From: Streptomyces barringtoniae
Lineage (GTDB): Bacteria > Actinomycetota > Actinomycetes > Streptomycetales > Streptomycetaceae
Direction of reading: 5' to 3'
Assembly: GCF_020819595.1 (NCBI RefSeq)
Contig: NZ_JAJHNP010000002.1
Span: 466,111 to 530,110, forward strand
DNA length: 64,000 nucleotides
Shown here: in pieces, positions 24,294-32,467 of the stretch
Layout: each line of letters opens with the position of its first letter
Position numbering within the stretch: the stretch's first letter is position 1
Translations under genes and position numbers: made by a program
Notes under the pieces: generated by a model
What the model was told of the DNA's origin: nothing
Databases searched by the model: none
Seen by the model: only the letters and a program-made list of their open reading frames with translations

Positions 24294-25232
24294 ATGCCCC
24301 TGACGACCGCGTCGGACGCCCTCCCCACCCGCATCGGCACCGAGATCCTCAACCTGCTCCTGCCGCATCACCGCACGACCGATCCCGCTCCCGTTCCCAC
24401 CCCTGCGGAAGCATTCCCCCATCAGCTGCGCCGCATCGCCGACTTCGTACGCGAGGGCGCCCCGGTCGTCTTCACCCTGCCCGCCTTCCCCTGTAAGTCC
24501 CCCAACCCCGCCAAGGTCCTCGGTCACCTCCCCGACCAGGGCGAACGCCTCTCCCTGACGTTCCTGAACACCCTGTGCACCGAGATCGAGCGGATCTACC
24601 CGCCCGGCGCCCGGGTGATCATCTGTTCCGACGGCCACGTATTCGGCGACCTCATCCACGTCCCCGACCACCACATCGACGCGTACGCCGACGACCTTCG
24701 AATACAGATAGCTCAACTGGGCCTGGACGGACTGTCCGTCTTCGACCTCCGCGACATCCTCGGCGACCTCCCGCACGACACGAAACGTGCCCACGTCCAC
24801 GACCGCCACGCCCCCACCCTGGACGCTCTGCGTGCCGAGGCCCGTACCGACGACCAGACCCTCGCCCTCTACCGGGGCATCACGCGCTTCCTCGTCGAGG
24901 ACACCGCCGACTGGACCGGCACCCGGTCCGCCCTCCAACGCGAATGCCGGCAACGCGCCTACGGCGTCATCCAGCGCAGCCGCGCCTGGGGCGACCTGAT
25001 CGCCGAACACCACCCCCACGCCGTACGCCTCTCGATCCACCCGCAACCCGTCGGCGCGCCGAAATTCGGCATCCGCCTCCTTGACGCCCCCGACGCCTGG
25101 ACCACCCCCTGGCACTCCACCGCACTCCACCGCGCCGACGGCACCTGGACGCTCGTGCCCCGGGCGACGGCGGCCCGGCTGGGTCGTCTGATTCAACGCG
25201 ACGGCAGACCCAGCCACTTCGTGCACAACTGA
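24294..25232 (+). CDS. Isonitrile synthase, PvcA/DIT1 family
   Basis: ATG 24294 follows CAGGAGGAAC. The 312-residue protein has the family core FPCKSPNPAKVLGHLPDQGE, then ICSDGHVFGDLIHVPDHHID and a C-terminal VRLSIHPQPVGAPKFGI. In characterised members (PvcA, IsnA) this enzyme condenses the alpha-amino group of Tyr or Trp with ribulose 5-phosphate to give an isonitrile. No Fe/2OG desaturase (PvcB/IsnB) is present, so the side chain probably stays saturated. Combined with the amidotransferase and the P450, a tyrosine isonitrile amide, perhaps dimerised, is the simplest predicted product. Confidence 0.92.
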   Translation: MPLTTASDALPTRIGTEILNLLLPHHRTTDPAPVPTPAEAFPHQLRRIADFVREGAPVVFTLPAFPCKSPNPAKVLGHLPDQGERLSLTFLNTLCTEIERIYPPGARVIICSDGHVFGDLIHVPDHHIDAYADDLRIQIAQLGLDGLSVFDLRDILGDLPHDTKRAHVHDRHAPTLDALRAEARTDDQTLALYRGITRFLVEDTADWTGTRSALQRECRQRAYGVIQRSRAWGDLIAEHHPHAVRLSIHPQPVGAPKFGIRLLDAPDAWTTPWHSTALHRADGTWTLVPRATAARLGRLIQRDGRPSHFVHN

Positions 25233-25266
25233 TCAGGCCGGGGTCGCGGCGACGGCCACCGTGCCG

Positions 25267-25629
25267 TCAGCCGGTGTCCGCGGCGCGGGCGCTCCAGCGT
25301 TCCTCGACCTTGGCCAGGCGCCAGTAGGCGATGGCTGCGGCCCAGACGAGCACGAACAGGCCGACGGTGATGTAGCCGACGTTGTCGAGGTTCAGGCCCG
25401 CGATCCAGCCGGTGACGTCGTCGTTCAGGTCGAGCTTGTCGTGCAGGACGCCGACCAGTTCGATGGTGCCGACGAAGAAGGCGACGGCGATGGACAGGCC
25501 GGTGATGGCGAGGTTGTAGAACACCTTGCGGACGGGGTTGGAGAACGCCCACTGGTAGGCGAAGTTCATGAAGGTGCCGTCGAGGGTGTCGAACAGGCTC
25601 ATGCCGGCGATGAATGCGCAGGCAGGCAC
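25267..25629 (-). pseudogene. NiCoT nickel transporter 3' fragment, copy 2
   Basis: The frame reads GMSLFDTLDGTFMNFAYQWA and the following membrane segments to the C-terminus KVEERWSARAADTG. It is nearly identical to residues at 7078-7398 apart from the last ten codons. Only the last third of a HoxN/NixA-type permease remains, and upstream sequence from 25612 is unrelated. Since the two ends differ (HIADAG versus RAADTG), the copies come from two related genes or have drifted. Confidence 0.85.
25291..25611. repeat. Direct repeat, nickel-transporter 3' end, copy 2
   Basis: This is the partner of 7078-7398 in the same orientation. The 18.2-kb spacing encloses the copper, importer and isonitrile genes. 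Homologous recombination between the copies could delete or amplify the block. Confidence 0.9.
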
Positions 25630-26014
25630 GGTCTTCCACTCGGATCACGGGCGTAGAGAACTCCATGATCTGGGAGACCGCGCCTGTCACGCTTCCCGGC
25701 CCGCCCAGTCCGACAGACCGTCACGAACCGGACGCCGGCCGACTGTGCCGAAGCCCTGGGACGTCGGGGGTGCGCGTGAATATCCACCACCAGGACGGTC
25801 GCCGGTGGAACGAGTCCGTCAATATTGCGTGACAAACGCCGCTCGGATCACCGACCGCCTTTACTTACAGAGACACAGCCGCTCGTTCCGAAACGATCGC
25901 CCTTTCAAAGCGCTCGAGAAGAACGCATGACCGCGGACACGGCCGACCCGCTCGCCAACATTGACAGTGATGACGCACACGGGTTCGCGTCCTACACGAG
26001 AAAAGGAACAGTCA
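25630..26014. other. Intergenic region before the NAD(P)H oxidoreductase
   Basis: No convincing gene. A short perfect palindrome-like element CGTTCCGAAACG lies near 25891-25902 and may be an operator for the downstream oxidoreductase. The sequence is less GC-rich here, as expected for a promoter region. Confidence 0.4.
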
Positions 26015-26569
26015 GTGACCACCAATCGCACCCTCGTCATTGTCGCCCACCCGAACCTCACGGAATCCCGTGCCAACGCCACCCGGCTCGCCGAGATCAG
26101 GGACTTGGACAACGTCACCGTCCACGACCTCTACGAGGCTTACCCCGATTTCAACATCGATGTCGCACGCGAGCAGCAGCTGCTGCGCGAGCACGACACC
26201 GTTGTTCTCCAGTTCCCGGTCTACTGGTACAACGTAACCTCGATGCTCAAGGCCTGGTTCGACGCGGTGCTGGTGTACGGTTTCGCCTTCACCTTCGACG
26301 GTTCCGCCTCCGCGCTGCACGGCAAGAAGGCTTGGCTGGCCGTCACGGCCGGCAGCACCCCGGAGACCTACGCCGCGGACGGCCTCGCCCGACGGACCCT
26401 CGAGGAGTACCTCGCCCCGGTCGCTCAAACGCTGCAGTTCTGCCAGCTTGACTACCAGGGTTTTCACGCCGTCTACGGCATGATGTTCGACCCGTCGGAC
26501 GAGAACCTCGTCCTGGACGCCAAGGAATACCGCAGGCTCATCGCGACCAGTGAGACGCCGGTCGGCTGA
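26015..26569 (+). CDS. Flavodoxin-fold NAD(P)H:quinone oxidoreductase
   Basis: GTG 26015 with AAAAGGAAC upstream gives 184 residues. The flavodoxin-like fold is shown by TLVIVAHPNLTESRANATRL, then DTVVLQFPVYWYNVTSMLKA, then WFDAVLVYGFAFTF and HGKKAWLAVTAGS, matching the KefF/MdaB/YwrO group of FMN or FAD quinone reductases. The enzyme would reduce quinones or other redox cyclers with NAD(P)H in the cytoplasm, perhaps protecting against phenazines made by the nearby cluster. It stands alone, with a hairpin-bearing repeat downstream. Confidence 0.88.
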   Translation: MTTNRTLVIVAHPNLTESRANATRLAEIRDLDNVTVHDLYEAYPDFNIDVAREQQLLREHDTVVLQFPVYWYNVTSMLKAWFDAVLVYGFAFTFDGSASALHGKKAWLAVTAGSTPETYAADGLARRTLEEYLAPVAQTLQFCQLDYQGFHAVYGMMFDPSDENLVLDAKEYRRLIATSETPVG

Positions 26570-26587
26570 CCTCGGTTATTCGTGAAT

Positions 26588-26722
26588 CTCGATTCTTCGT
26601 GAATTCTTCGAGCTTTCACGATGGATCACGACGTTTATTCCGGGGCCCAGCCTCAGGCCGCGCATTCCTTCATGTCACCGCCGCTTCCTTCGCTGAACTC
26701 GACGGAGTTCAGCGAAGGAAGC
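26588..26722 (-). repeat. Dispersed intergenic repeat, copy A
   Basis: Read on the minus strand this begins with an 18-bp hairpin (26683-26722), then a GGCGGTGA box, a GC-rich block and a GTGAAA...TTCACGAA segment. Parts recur at 30714-30794 (hairpin, GGCGGTGA box and GC-rich block) and 46717-46811 (GGTGA box, GC-rich block and GTGAAA...TTCACGAA). Origin unknown. Confidence 0.7.
26683..26722. terminator. Perfect 18-bp hairpin
   Basis: Bases 26683-26700 pair exactly with 26705-26722 over a 4-base loop. Downstream of the oxidoreductase it can act as a terminator. The arm core GCTGAACTC recurs in the hairpin at 30714-30752. Confidence 0.8.
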
Positions 26723-26769
26723 TCGACTCAGGCTCGGTGAAGCAGCCTTGAAACCCTACGGGCGGCGGC

Positions 26770-27123
26770 CGAACCAACAGTGGCTGCGGCCCTCACGGCG
26801 TTCGGCGGCCTGGAAAGACGCGGAGATCTTCGCCACCAGGTCGCGCTGCTCGAGCATCGCGTGGCCGCGCGCACGAAGCCGACATGGGCGGATCGGGCGT
26901 TGTTCGCCGCGTTCCTGGCTCCGATACCTCGAGCCCGGCACGCGGGCCTGTGACTTCCCGTCAACAATTGCCGCATCACTGGGGAGTTGGCCGGTCTCGG
27001 GATCACGGTGGCGCCCTCCACCGTCTGGGAGATCCTCAAGAGGCACGGTATCGACCCGGCTCCACGACGTAACGGACCGAGTTGGGCCACGTTCCTGCGC
27101 TCCCAGGCTGAGCCGTGGGAGCT
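26770..27123 (+). pseudogene. Integrase-core transposase remnant cut by an IS
   Basis: One frame reads LRHQVALLEHRVAARTKPTW and ADRALFAAFLAPIPRARHAG before a stop at about 26949. Another continues ITGELAGLGITVAPSTVWEI and LKRHGIDPAPRRNGPSWATF LRSQA. Together these are the N-terminal region of an rve-type transposase of the IS3/IS481 kind. It is frameshifted, and its integrase core is lost where the ISAzo13-like element begins. Confidence 0.65.
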
Positions 27124-28852
27124 GCCGGAAAATTACTTCGGGATCTTGGTGCTCTCCGGGACGAGGGTGTGTCCGGCGATGGCGGCGAGTTGCTCGGCGG
27201 TGGTCACGGTGATGGCACCAGTGGGTACCGTGTGCCCGAGAGCCGCGAGGTCGCGGCCGACGTCGCGGACGGCGGCGCCGATCACGGCCTCGGAGACGCC
27301 GAGGAGGGACGCCAGCGGCGGCTGGGGCAGGGACCAGCGGGTCTTGAGGACGCAGACGAGGAGGCGGTCGGCGATGGAGAGGCAGTGGCTGCCGGTGCCG
27401 GGGCCGGTCTTCCTGCCGGGGATCATGATCGGCGGGTGCTCGTCCAGGTAGTCGCGGTAGCGGCCGAGCAGAGTCTGCCAGGCGGCGGGCTCCATGCCGG
27501 TCAGGCTGGGATGGTGCAGCCATGCGGGGGCCTTGTCCCCCGCGGGGAAGCGGCCGAACTCCGGTGACGAGCTCGGGGGTTCGGGGCCGAGCGGTTCGGG
27601 GCCGAGCGGTTCGGGTCGGATGCTGTAGTTCCAGGTGCCGTGCCACTCGTGCGGCTCCAGGGGGATCCGGTCCATGACGTGGTCGGGAACGGTGGTGCCG
27701 GTCGGGTGGGCGCCGGAGTCGAGTTCGGCGCGGACGGTGGGCCCGGTGCGGGTCGTGGTCGCGCCGATGGTGTTGACGACGACTTCATGGCTGGTGAGCG
27801 GCCTGCCGCGCCAGTTGGTGCTGATCCGGGAGAACAGGCGGTGCTCGATCTTGTTCCACTTCGATGTCCCCGGAGGGAAGTGGCAGACCATGACCTCCAG
27901 GCCGGCCGCGCAGGTGAAGTCGGCGAGCTCCTTCTTCCAGGCCCGCACCCGGCAGCCGTTCGCCCCGCCGGCGTCCGCGGTGATCAGCAGCCGGGTTGCG
28001 TCCGGGTAGCGGGCCCGTCCCTCCGCATCCCACCAGCGGCGCAGGGTGGCCACGGCGAACGCCGCCGTGTCCCCGTCGCAGCCCACCGAGACCCACCCGG
28101 CGTCCGCGGCCAGGTCGTAGATCCCGTAGAGCACCGCCTTCTGCGCGCCCTTCTCCGGGAAGTCGTGCGCGCGGACCTGCACGGGCTGACCGGCGCGGTG
28201 CCACTCGCGACCGGCCACCGCGTAGTCGCCGAGCACCTCCTTCTTGGTGTCCACGCTGATCACCGGCTCGCCTGCCTGCGTGAACTCGCAGACCCTGTCG
28301 TTGATGTAGCGGAACTGGGCATCCCGGTCGGGATGCCGGGCACCCTCGATGGTCCGCGAGGCCGCCCGCAGGCAGAAGCCCTCCTCCTTCAGCACGGCGG
28401 CCACGGTGTCCGCGCCGATGCGGTACCCCTGAGCCGACAGCTCGGCGGCCAGTTTGCGGGTCGACTTGGTCGTCCACCGCAAGGGGGACTCCGGATCTCC
28501 GCGCTTCCCGGGCTCCACCAGCGCCAAGAGCGCGGCTACCAGGCCGGGGTCGTGCTCGCGCAGCCGCTTGCGCCCCGCCCCGGGCCGACGCACGCGCACC
28601 GAGGGCGACATCCCTGCGTCCAGTTCAGCCGCCCCGCGCGAGACGGTGTCCTCCGAAACCCCTGCGGCACGCGCCACCACACGGATCCCGCCGTGTCCCA
28701 GCGCCCGCGCATCCGCGCCGAGTACCAGACGCCGGCGTCGCTCATCCAGATGCGGCAGTAACCGTGCGAACTTCTCCACCAGCGCCGCCTCGATCCCCTC
28801 CATACCGGGATCCTACGACCCAACCACCGCACAGAACATCGAAGTTATTAAT
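27124..28852 (-). mobile_element. ISAzo13-like insertion sequence
   Basis: A single full-length transposase gene is bounded by short related ends: ATTACTTCG just beyond its stop codon and ATAACTTCG (read inward) upstream of its start. The left end truncates an older transposase remnant. Ends are placed by eye to within about ten bases, and no target duplication was verified. Confidence 0.7.
27133..28803 (-). CDS. ISAzo13-family transposase
   Basis: The 556-residue enzyme starts MEGIEAALVEKFARLLPHLD. It contains an N-terminal helix-turn-helix (GGIRVVARAAGVSEDTVSRG) and the DDE-type core around VISVDTKKEVLGDYAVAGRE, TADAGGANGCRVRAWKKEL and MVCHFPPGTSKWNKIEHRLF, which fit ISAzo13 enzymes. A C-terminal extension follows a Pro/Gly/Glu repeat. 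It is intact and so could still move. ISAzo13 transposases are typically a little shorter, the extension accounting for the difference. Confidence 0.9.
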   Translation of the reverse strand: MEGIEAALVEKFARLLPHLDERRRRLVLGADARALGHGGIRVVARAAGVSEDTVSRGAAELDAGMSPSVRVRRPGAGRKRLREHDPGLVAALLALVEPGKRGDPESPLRWTTKSTRKLAAELSAQGYRIGADTVAAVLKEEGFCLRAASRTIEGARHPDRDAQFRYINDRVCEFTQAGEPVISVDTKKEVLGDYAVAGREWHRAGQPVQVRAHDFPEKGAQKAVLYGIYDLAADAGWVSVGCDGDTAAFAVATLRRWWDAEGRARYPDATRLLITADAGGANGCRVRAWKKELADFTCAAGLEVMVCHFPPGTSKWNKIEHRLFSRISTNWRGRPLTSHEVVVNTIGATTTRTGPTVRAELDSGAHPTGTTVPDHVMDRIPLEPHEWHGTWNYSIRPEPLGPEPLGPEPPSSSPEFGRFPAGDKAPAWLHHPSLTGMEPAAWQTLLGRYRDYLDEHPPIMIPGRKTGPGTGSHCLSIADRLLVCVLKTRWSLPQPPLASLLGVSEAVIGAAVRDVGRDLAALGHTVPTGAITVTTAEQLAAIAGHTLVPESTKIPK

Positions 28853-29405
28853 CGTCAGGTCCCTGGGCAGACCGCCGTACCCACGCAGAGCGAGAACATG
28901 TACACTCGCCTCCTAGATTGACCTAGTGGATTCCGCCGACCAAGCCCTGGCGATGAGTCAGGACCCCGGCGAGTTCCTCTTGACCTATCGGTGTCCACTT
29001 CGTGGTGATGGTCATGGTCCGTAGTAGTTCATGAGCTGGTCGGGGGGCTGGTGTAGTGGCAGCGGCTGCATTGGAATGCCAGGTCGTGCAGGGTGGAGAG
29101 GTTCCCAGGCAGGCGTGCAGTGCGGGCCTGGCGGCGCCTCTCCTCGAGGGTGCGATCCAGAACGTGGTGCCGGTACTCGGCGGACCAGTGCAGCTGTTGA
29201 CGGACCGCCAGGTCGGTGGGTCTCGCGTTCGAGGCCGGCAGGCTGGTGCTACGGAACACGTAATCAAACCACGATCGTGCGACTCCATGCTCGTGCGCCA
29301 AATCCGGCAAAGCATGACGATCACGAGAACTGGCTGACCATCACCATGGCACGAAACTCGCCGGGGCCCTGGTGATGAAAAACGCCGTCGCCGACAGCCA
29401 AGTCC
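28853..29405. other. Unassigned region upstream of the regulator
   Basis: The longest minus-strand frame, 29029-29310 (93 residues, MPDLAHEHGVARSWFDYVFR...), has no ribosome site I trust and no family I recognise. It may be transposon debris. The last 100 bases probably contain the regulator promoter. Confidence 0.35.
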
Positions 29406-29423
29406 TTGACGAGGTCATGTCTC

Positions 29424-30509
29424 ATGCTACCAGGGGGGAAACTGGTGCCGCAAACCGTTCTGAGCGTCCCTGGCCCTATACGGCCAGTGGGCGAATTCTC
29501 TGAGCCAACGGTCCCCGCAGTCGATGAATTGGACCACTGCATTATTCATGCCCTGCGTATCGACGGTCGGGCGCCGTTCAGCCGGATCGCCGAGGTTCTG
29601 GGCGTCTCCACGCAAACAGTCGCCCGTCGCTACGGGCGGCTGAGCAGCGAGCTGTCGCTTCGCGTTGTCGGGGTGGTGAACCCGCGGCAAGCGTCAGGTG
29701 GGAAGTGGATTCTGAGGCTCACGGCCAGCCCGAACACCGCTCAGAGCGTCGCGCAGAGCCTGGCTCGGCGGGACGACACCACCTGGGTGCGGCTCGTGTC
29801 CGGGGGGACCGAAATCTGCTTCGTCATGAGCTCCACGGCGCACCATACGCTGCTGTTCCGCGAGATCCCTCGTGCGGCCAACATCGCCGATGTGTCGGCG
29901 CACCGCCTGCTGCATACCTATTTAGGCGGTCCCACCGCATGGCAGGGGCACACTACCGCTCTCACCAACGAGCAGCAGGAACAACTGCGCCGAGCACTCG
30001 ACTCGTCAGATGACGCTGACGAGTCCAAGTTCCGCTCATCCCTGACCCAGGCGGACTGGCACCTCCTGGCCGCGTTGCAGCATAACGGCCGCATCAGCTA
30101 CACAGGCCTCGCCTCCGAGACCGGCCAGTCTCCCTCGACCATTACGCGCCGACTCGCTGCCTTGCAGGCCAGCGGCATGCTCACCTTCGACGTCGAGATC
30201 AGTGCGGAGGTATACGGCATCACCACGCAAGCCCTGCTGTGGATGTCGGTCGCCCCCGCGCACCTGAACCAGGTAGCGAGCACCCTGATCCAACACAGGG
30301 AGCTAGCCTTCCTGGCCTCTACCACCGGCCCAACCAACCTGGTGGGCCTCGTCTTGTGCAAGAGTCCCAGTGAACTGCATGACTACCTGGCCGATAGGCT
30401 CAGCGCCCTGGACTCCATCCGCATGCTCGAAACAAGTCCCGTCCAGAGGACCCTGAAGACCCGCAGTCCGTTCCTGCAGAGCAGCCCCAGGCGCAGCAAT
30501 TCAGCCTGA
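29424..30509 (+). CDS. Tandem AsnC/Lrp-family transcriptional regulator
   Basis: ATG 29424, preceded by GAGG, gives 361 residues. Two AsnC-type modules are seen. The first has helix-turn-helix LDHCIIHALRIDGRAPFSRI and AEVLGVSTQTVARRYGRLSS. The second has ADWHLLAALQHNGRISYTGL and ASETGQSPSTITRRLAALQA, each followed by a ligand-binding RAM-like domain. A leucine is encoded by TTA at 29922-29924, making translation dependent on the bldA tRNA. TTG 29406 is an alternative start. The position next to the phenazine genes suggests it is their pathway regulator. Confidence 0.88.
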   Translation: MLPGGKLVPQTVLSVPGPIRPVGEFSEPTVPAVDELDHCIIHALRIDGRAPFSRIAEVLGVSTQTVARRYGRLSSELSLRVVGVVNPRQASGGKWILRLTASPNTAQSVAQSLARRDDTTWVRLVSGGTEICFVMSSTAHHTLLFREIPRAANIADVSAHRLLHTYLGGPTAWQGHTTALTNEQQEQLRRALDSSDDADESKFRSSLTQADWHLLAALQHNGRISYTGLASETGQSPSTITRRLAALQASGMLTFDVEISAEVYGITTQALLWMSVAPAHLNQVASTLIQHRELAFLASTTGPTNLVGLVLCKSPSELHDYLADRLSALDSIRMLETSPVQRTLKTRSPFLQSSPRRSNSA

Positions 30510-30713
30510 CGCGGGTTCGGAGCCTCCATCAGTCGATCAGTCCAGGGTTTCAGCATCGTGCGAAATGTCGAGTGGCCCGGGGGAATCTCACGCAGATCCG
30601 TAGCGTGAGCCTCGTTTCCTCAACCAGAGGTCTGAATACGTGGCCTGGCCTGCGTGAAGTGCGCCGAATCTCCGCACCCATCGAATGCGGCGCTCGCCGC
30701 GCCCCAAGCCGAG

Positions 30714-30794
30714 CTTGCCCAGCTGAACTCCCGTCGAGTTCAGCTAGGCAAGTGGCGGTGAGTGCAGGAACGCGGGGCCTGGGGCTCGGCCCCA
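30714..30794 (+). repeat. Dispersed intergenic repeat, copy B, with hairpin
   Basis: A 17-base stem with one G-U-type mismatch (30714-30730 with 30736-30752, 5-base loop) is followed by GGCGGTGA and a GC-rich block containing CTGGGGC-TCG-GCCCCAG. The same order is found in copy A. It lies between convergent genes and probably terminates both. Confidence 0.7.
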
Positions 30795-30838
30795 GAATGA
30801 TCAAAGTGAGTGGCCGGCCTCTCGGCAGCCTATGGCTA

Positions 30839-32353
30839 TCAGTGGTTGTAGACGAGGTGGGCGATGCGTTCGGCGAGCATGATCGTGGTGAGGTTGGTGA
30901 CGCTGGAGGGCACGTACGGGATGATCGAGGCGTCCACAACACGCAGGGCGGCGAGTCCGTGCACGGCTCCGCGGGAGTCGACGACGGCCTGAGGCGAGTC
31001 GGCGGCACCCATAGGGGCGGTGGAGGTGGGGTGACCGTAGATGGAGAGGCTGGATTCGATCACCCGCGTCAGTTCCTCGGCGTCGTCGGGCAGTTCGCGC
31101 GGCATCAGCAGCCCGGCGAGCGACGGCGCGAGTGCCGGGTCGCGGGCCAGATCACGGGCGATTCGTACGCCTTCGCGCATGCGTCGGCGGTCGCGCTCGG
31201 TGCCGAGGTAGTTGTGGTCGATCAAGGGCTGGGCAAGCGGATCGCGGCTGGTGAGGCGCACCGTGCCCTGCGCGTCGGGGAGCACGAGAGCCGTGGACAG
31301 GGCGATGACGCCGCCGGCGGGCATGAACGGAGCCCCGTTGGGATGGACGGCGACGACGTGCAGGTCGAGTTCACCGTCCGCGGCCTCGCTGGAGGCGGTC
31401 CACAGCAGCGCGCCGAGGGCCGGAGCCATCTCCCCTCGCCCCGGGGCGAGTGCATAGACCGCGGGGCAGAAAGGGTGGTCTTGCAGGTGTTGTCCGACGG
31501 GTAGGTCGGCGAGGGACTCGATGCCGAGCGACGCCAGTTCGCCGGCGGGGCCGATGCCGGAGCGCAGCAGGATCGCCGCGCTTCCGTAGGTCCCGGCAGA
31601 GAGGATCACCTCGTCGGCATTGTGCACGGTCCCGTCGGCGGTGACCACTCCGGTCGCAGTGCCACCGCGGAACAGGACCCGGTCGACGGTGATGGCACCG
31701 TGCACGGTGAGATTCGGGCGAGCGCGCACCTCAGCGGTGAGGTAGACCAGTGCGGTGTTCTGTCGGATCCCATCGAGGACGTTGACCGCGAAGGCTCCGA
31801 CTCCGTCCTGCTCGGCACCGTTGAAGTCGGTGATCCGCTTGTGGCCAAGGGCGACTGCGGCGTCGATGAAGCCACGATGCGCGGGGGTCAGCTCGGAGTC
31901 GGTCAGTTGGCGCACGGGCATCGGCCCGCTTCGCCCGTGGAACTCGTCCTCGCCGGTGGGGGTGTTTTCCAGGGCGCGGAAGTACGGCAGGACGTCAGCG
32001 AAGCTCCAGTCGACGAGCCCGTTCTCGGCCCAGCGGGCGAAGTCGCGGGCGCGGGCGCGGAGAGCGGCGCCGGCGTTGACGGCGGAACTCCCGCCCATCA
32101 CCTTGCCGCGCAGAGCGACCATCGAGGGGCTCAGTCGCCCACCCCGTGAGGTGTATCCCCAGTCGTGATCGAGATCGGCGATGCGGTTGGCGTCGAGCAG
32201 CGCGTCGGGGAACTGAGTGGGGCCGTAGTCCGGCCCGGCCTCGAGCAGCACGACGCGCCGGGCGGGGTTCTCGCTCAGGCGCGCGGCGAGCACTGCGCCG
32301 GCCGACCCGCCGCCGACGATCAGGACGTCGGCCGGTTCGACGGAGTGGGACAA
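30839..32353 (-). CDS. GMC-family FAD oxidoreductase of the phenazine cluster
   Basis: The 504-residue flavoenzyme has the Rossmann loop ADVLIVGGGSAGAVLAARLS, the GMC signature GKVMGGSSAVNAGAALRA, and catalytic residues in IYGHPTSTAPMG and IPYVPSSVTNLTTIMLAERI. GMC enzymes oxidise alcohols to aldehydes or acids, passing electrons to O2 or a carrier. As last gene of the phenazine operon it may oxidise a hydroxymethyl-phenazine formed by the two preceding reductive enzymes. Choline dehydrogenase is less likely because no betaine genes are present. Confidence 0.88.
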   Translation of the reverse strand: MSHSVEPADVLIVGGGSAGAVLAARLSENPARRVVLLEAGPDYGPTQFPDALLDANRIADLDHDWGYTSRGGRLSPSMVALRGKVMGGSSAVNAGAALRARARDFARWAENGLVDWSFADVLPYFRALENTPTGEDEFHGRSGPMPVRQLTDSELTPAHRGFIDAAVALGHKRITDFNGAEQDGVGAFAVNVLDGIRQNTALVYLTAEVRARPNLTVHGAITVDRVLFRGGTATGVVTADGTVHNADEVILSAGTYGSAAILLRSGIGPAGELASLGIESLADLPVGQHLQDHPFCPAVYALAPGRGEMAPALGALLWTASSEAADGELDLHVVAVHPNGAPFMPAGGVIALSTALVLPDAQGTVRLTSRDPLAQPLIDHNYLGTERDRRRMREGVRIARDLARDPALAPSLAGLLMPRELPDDAEELTRVIESSLSIYGHPTSTAPMGAADSPQAVVDSRGAVHGLAALRVVDASIIPYVPSSVTNLTTIMLAERIAHLVYNH

Positions 32354-32467
32354 GGTATGACCCTTTCGATCTCGTTGGAGTTGGAGGGAGCGTCCCGGTG
32401 GCGAGCCGCCGCGGGCGACATCGGAACCGCGCTCACGGTGCGGACGTGAGCGTTGCCAGAACCACTT

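Noticed and set aside
29029..29310. 93-residue minus-strand frame upstream of the Lrp regulator
   Set aside because: No ribosome site, no recognised domain, and surrounded by transposon debris.
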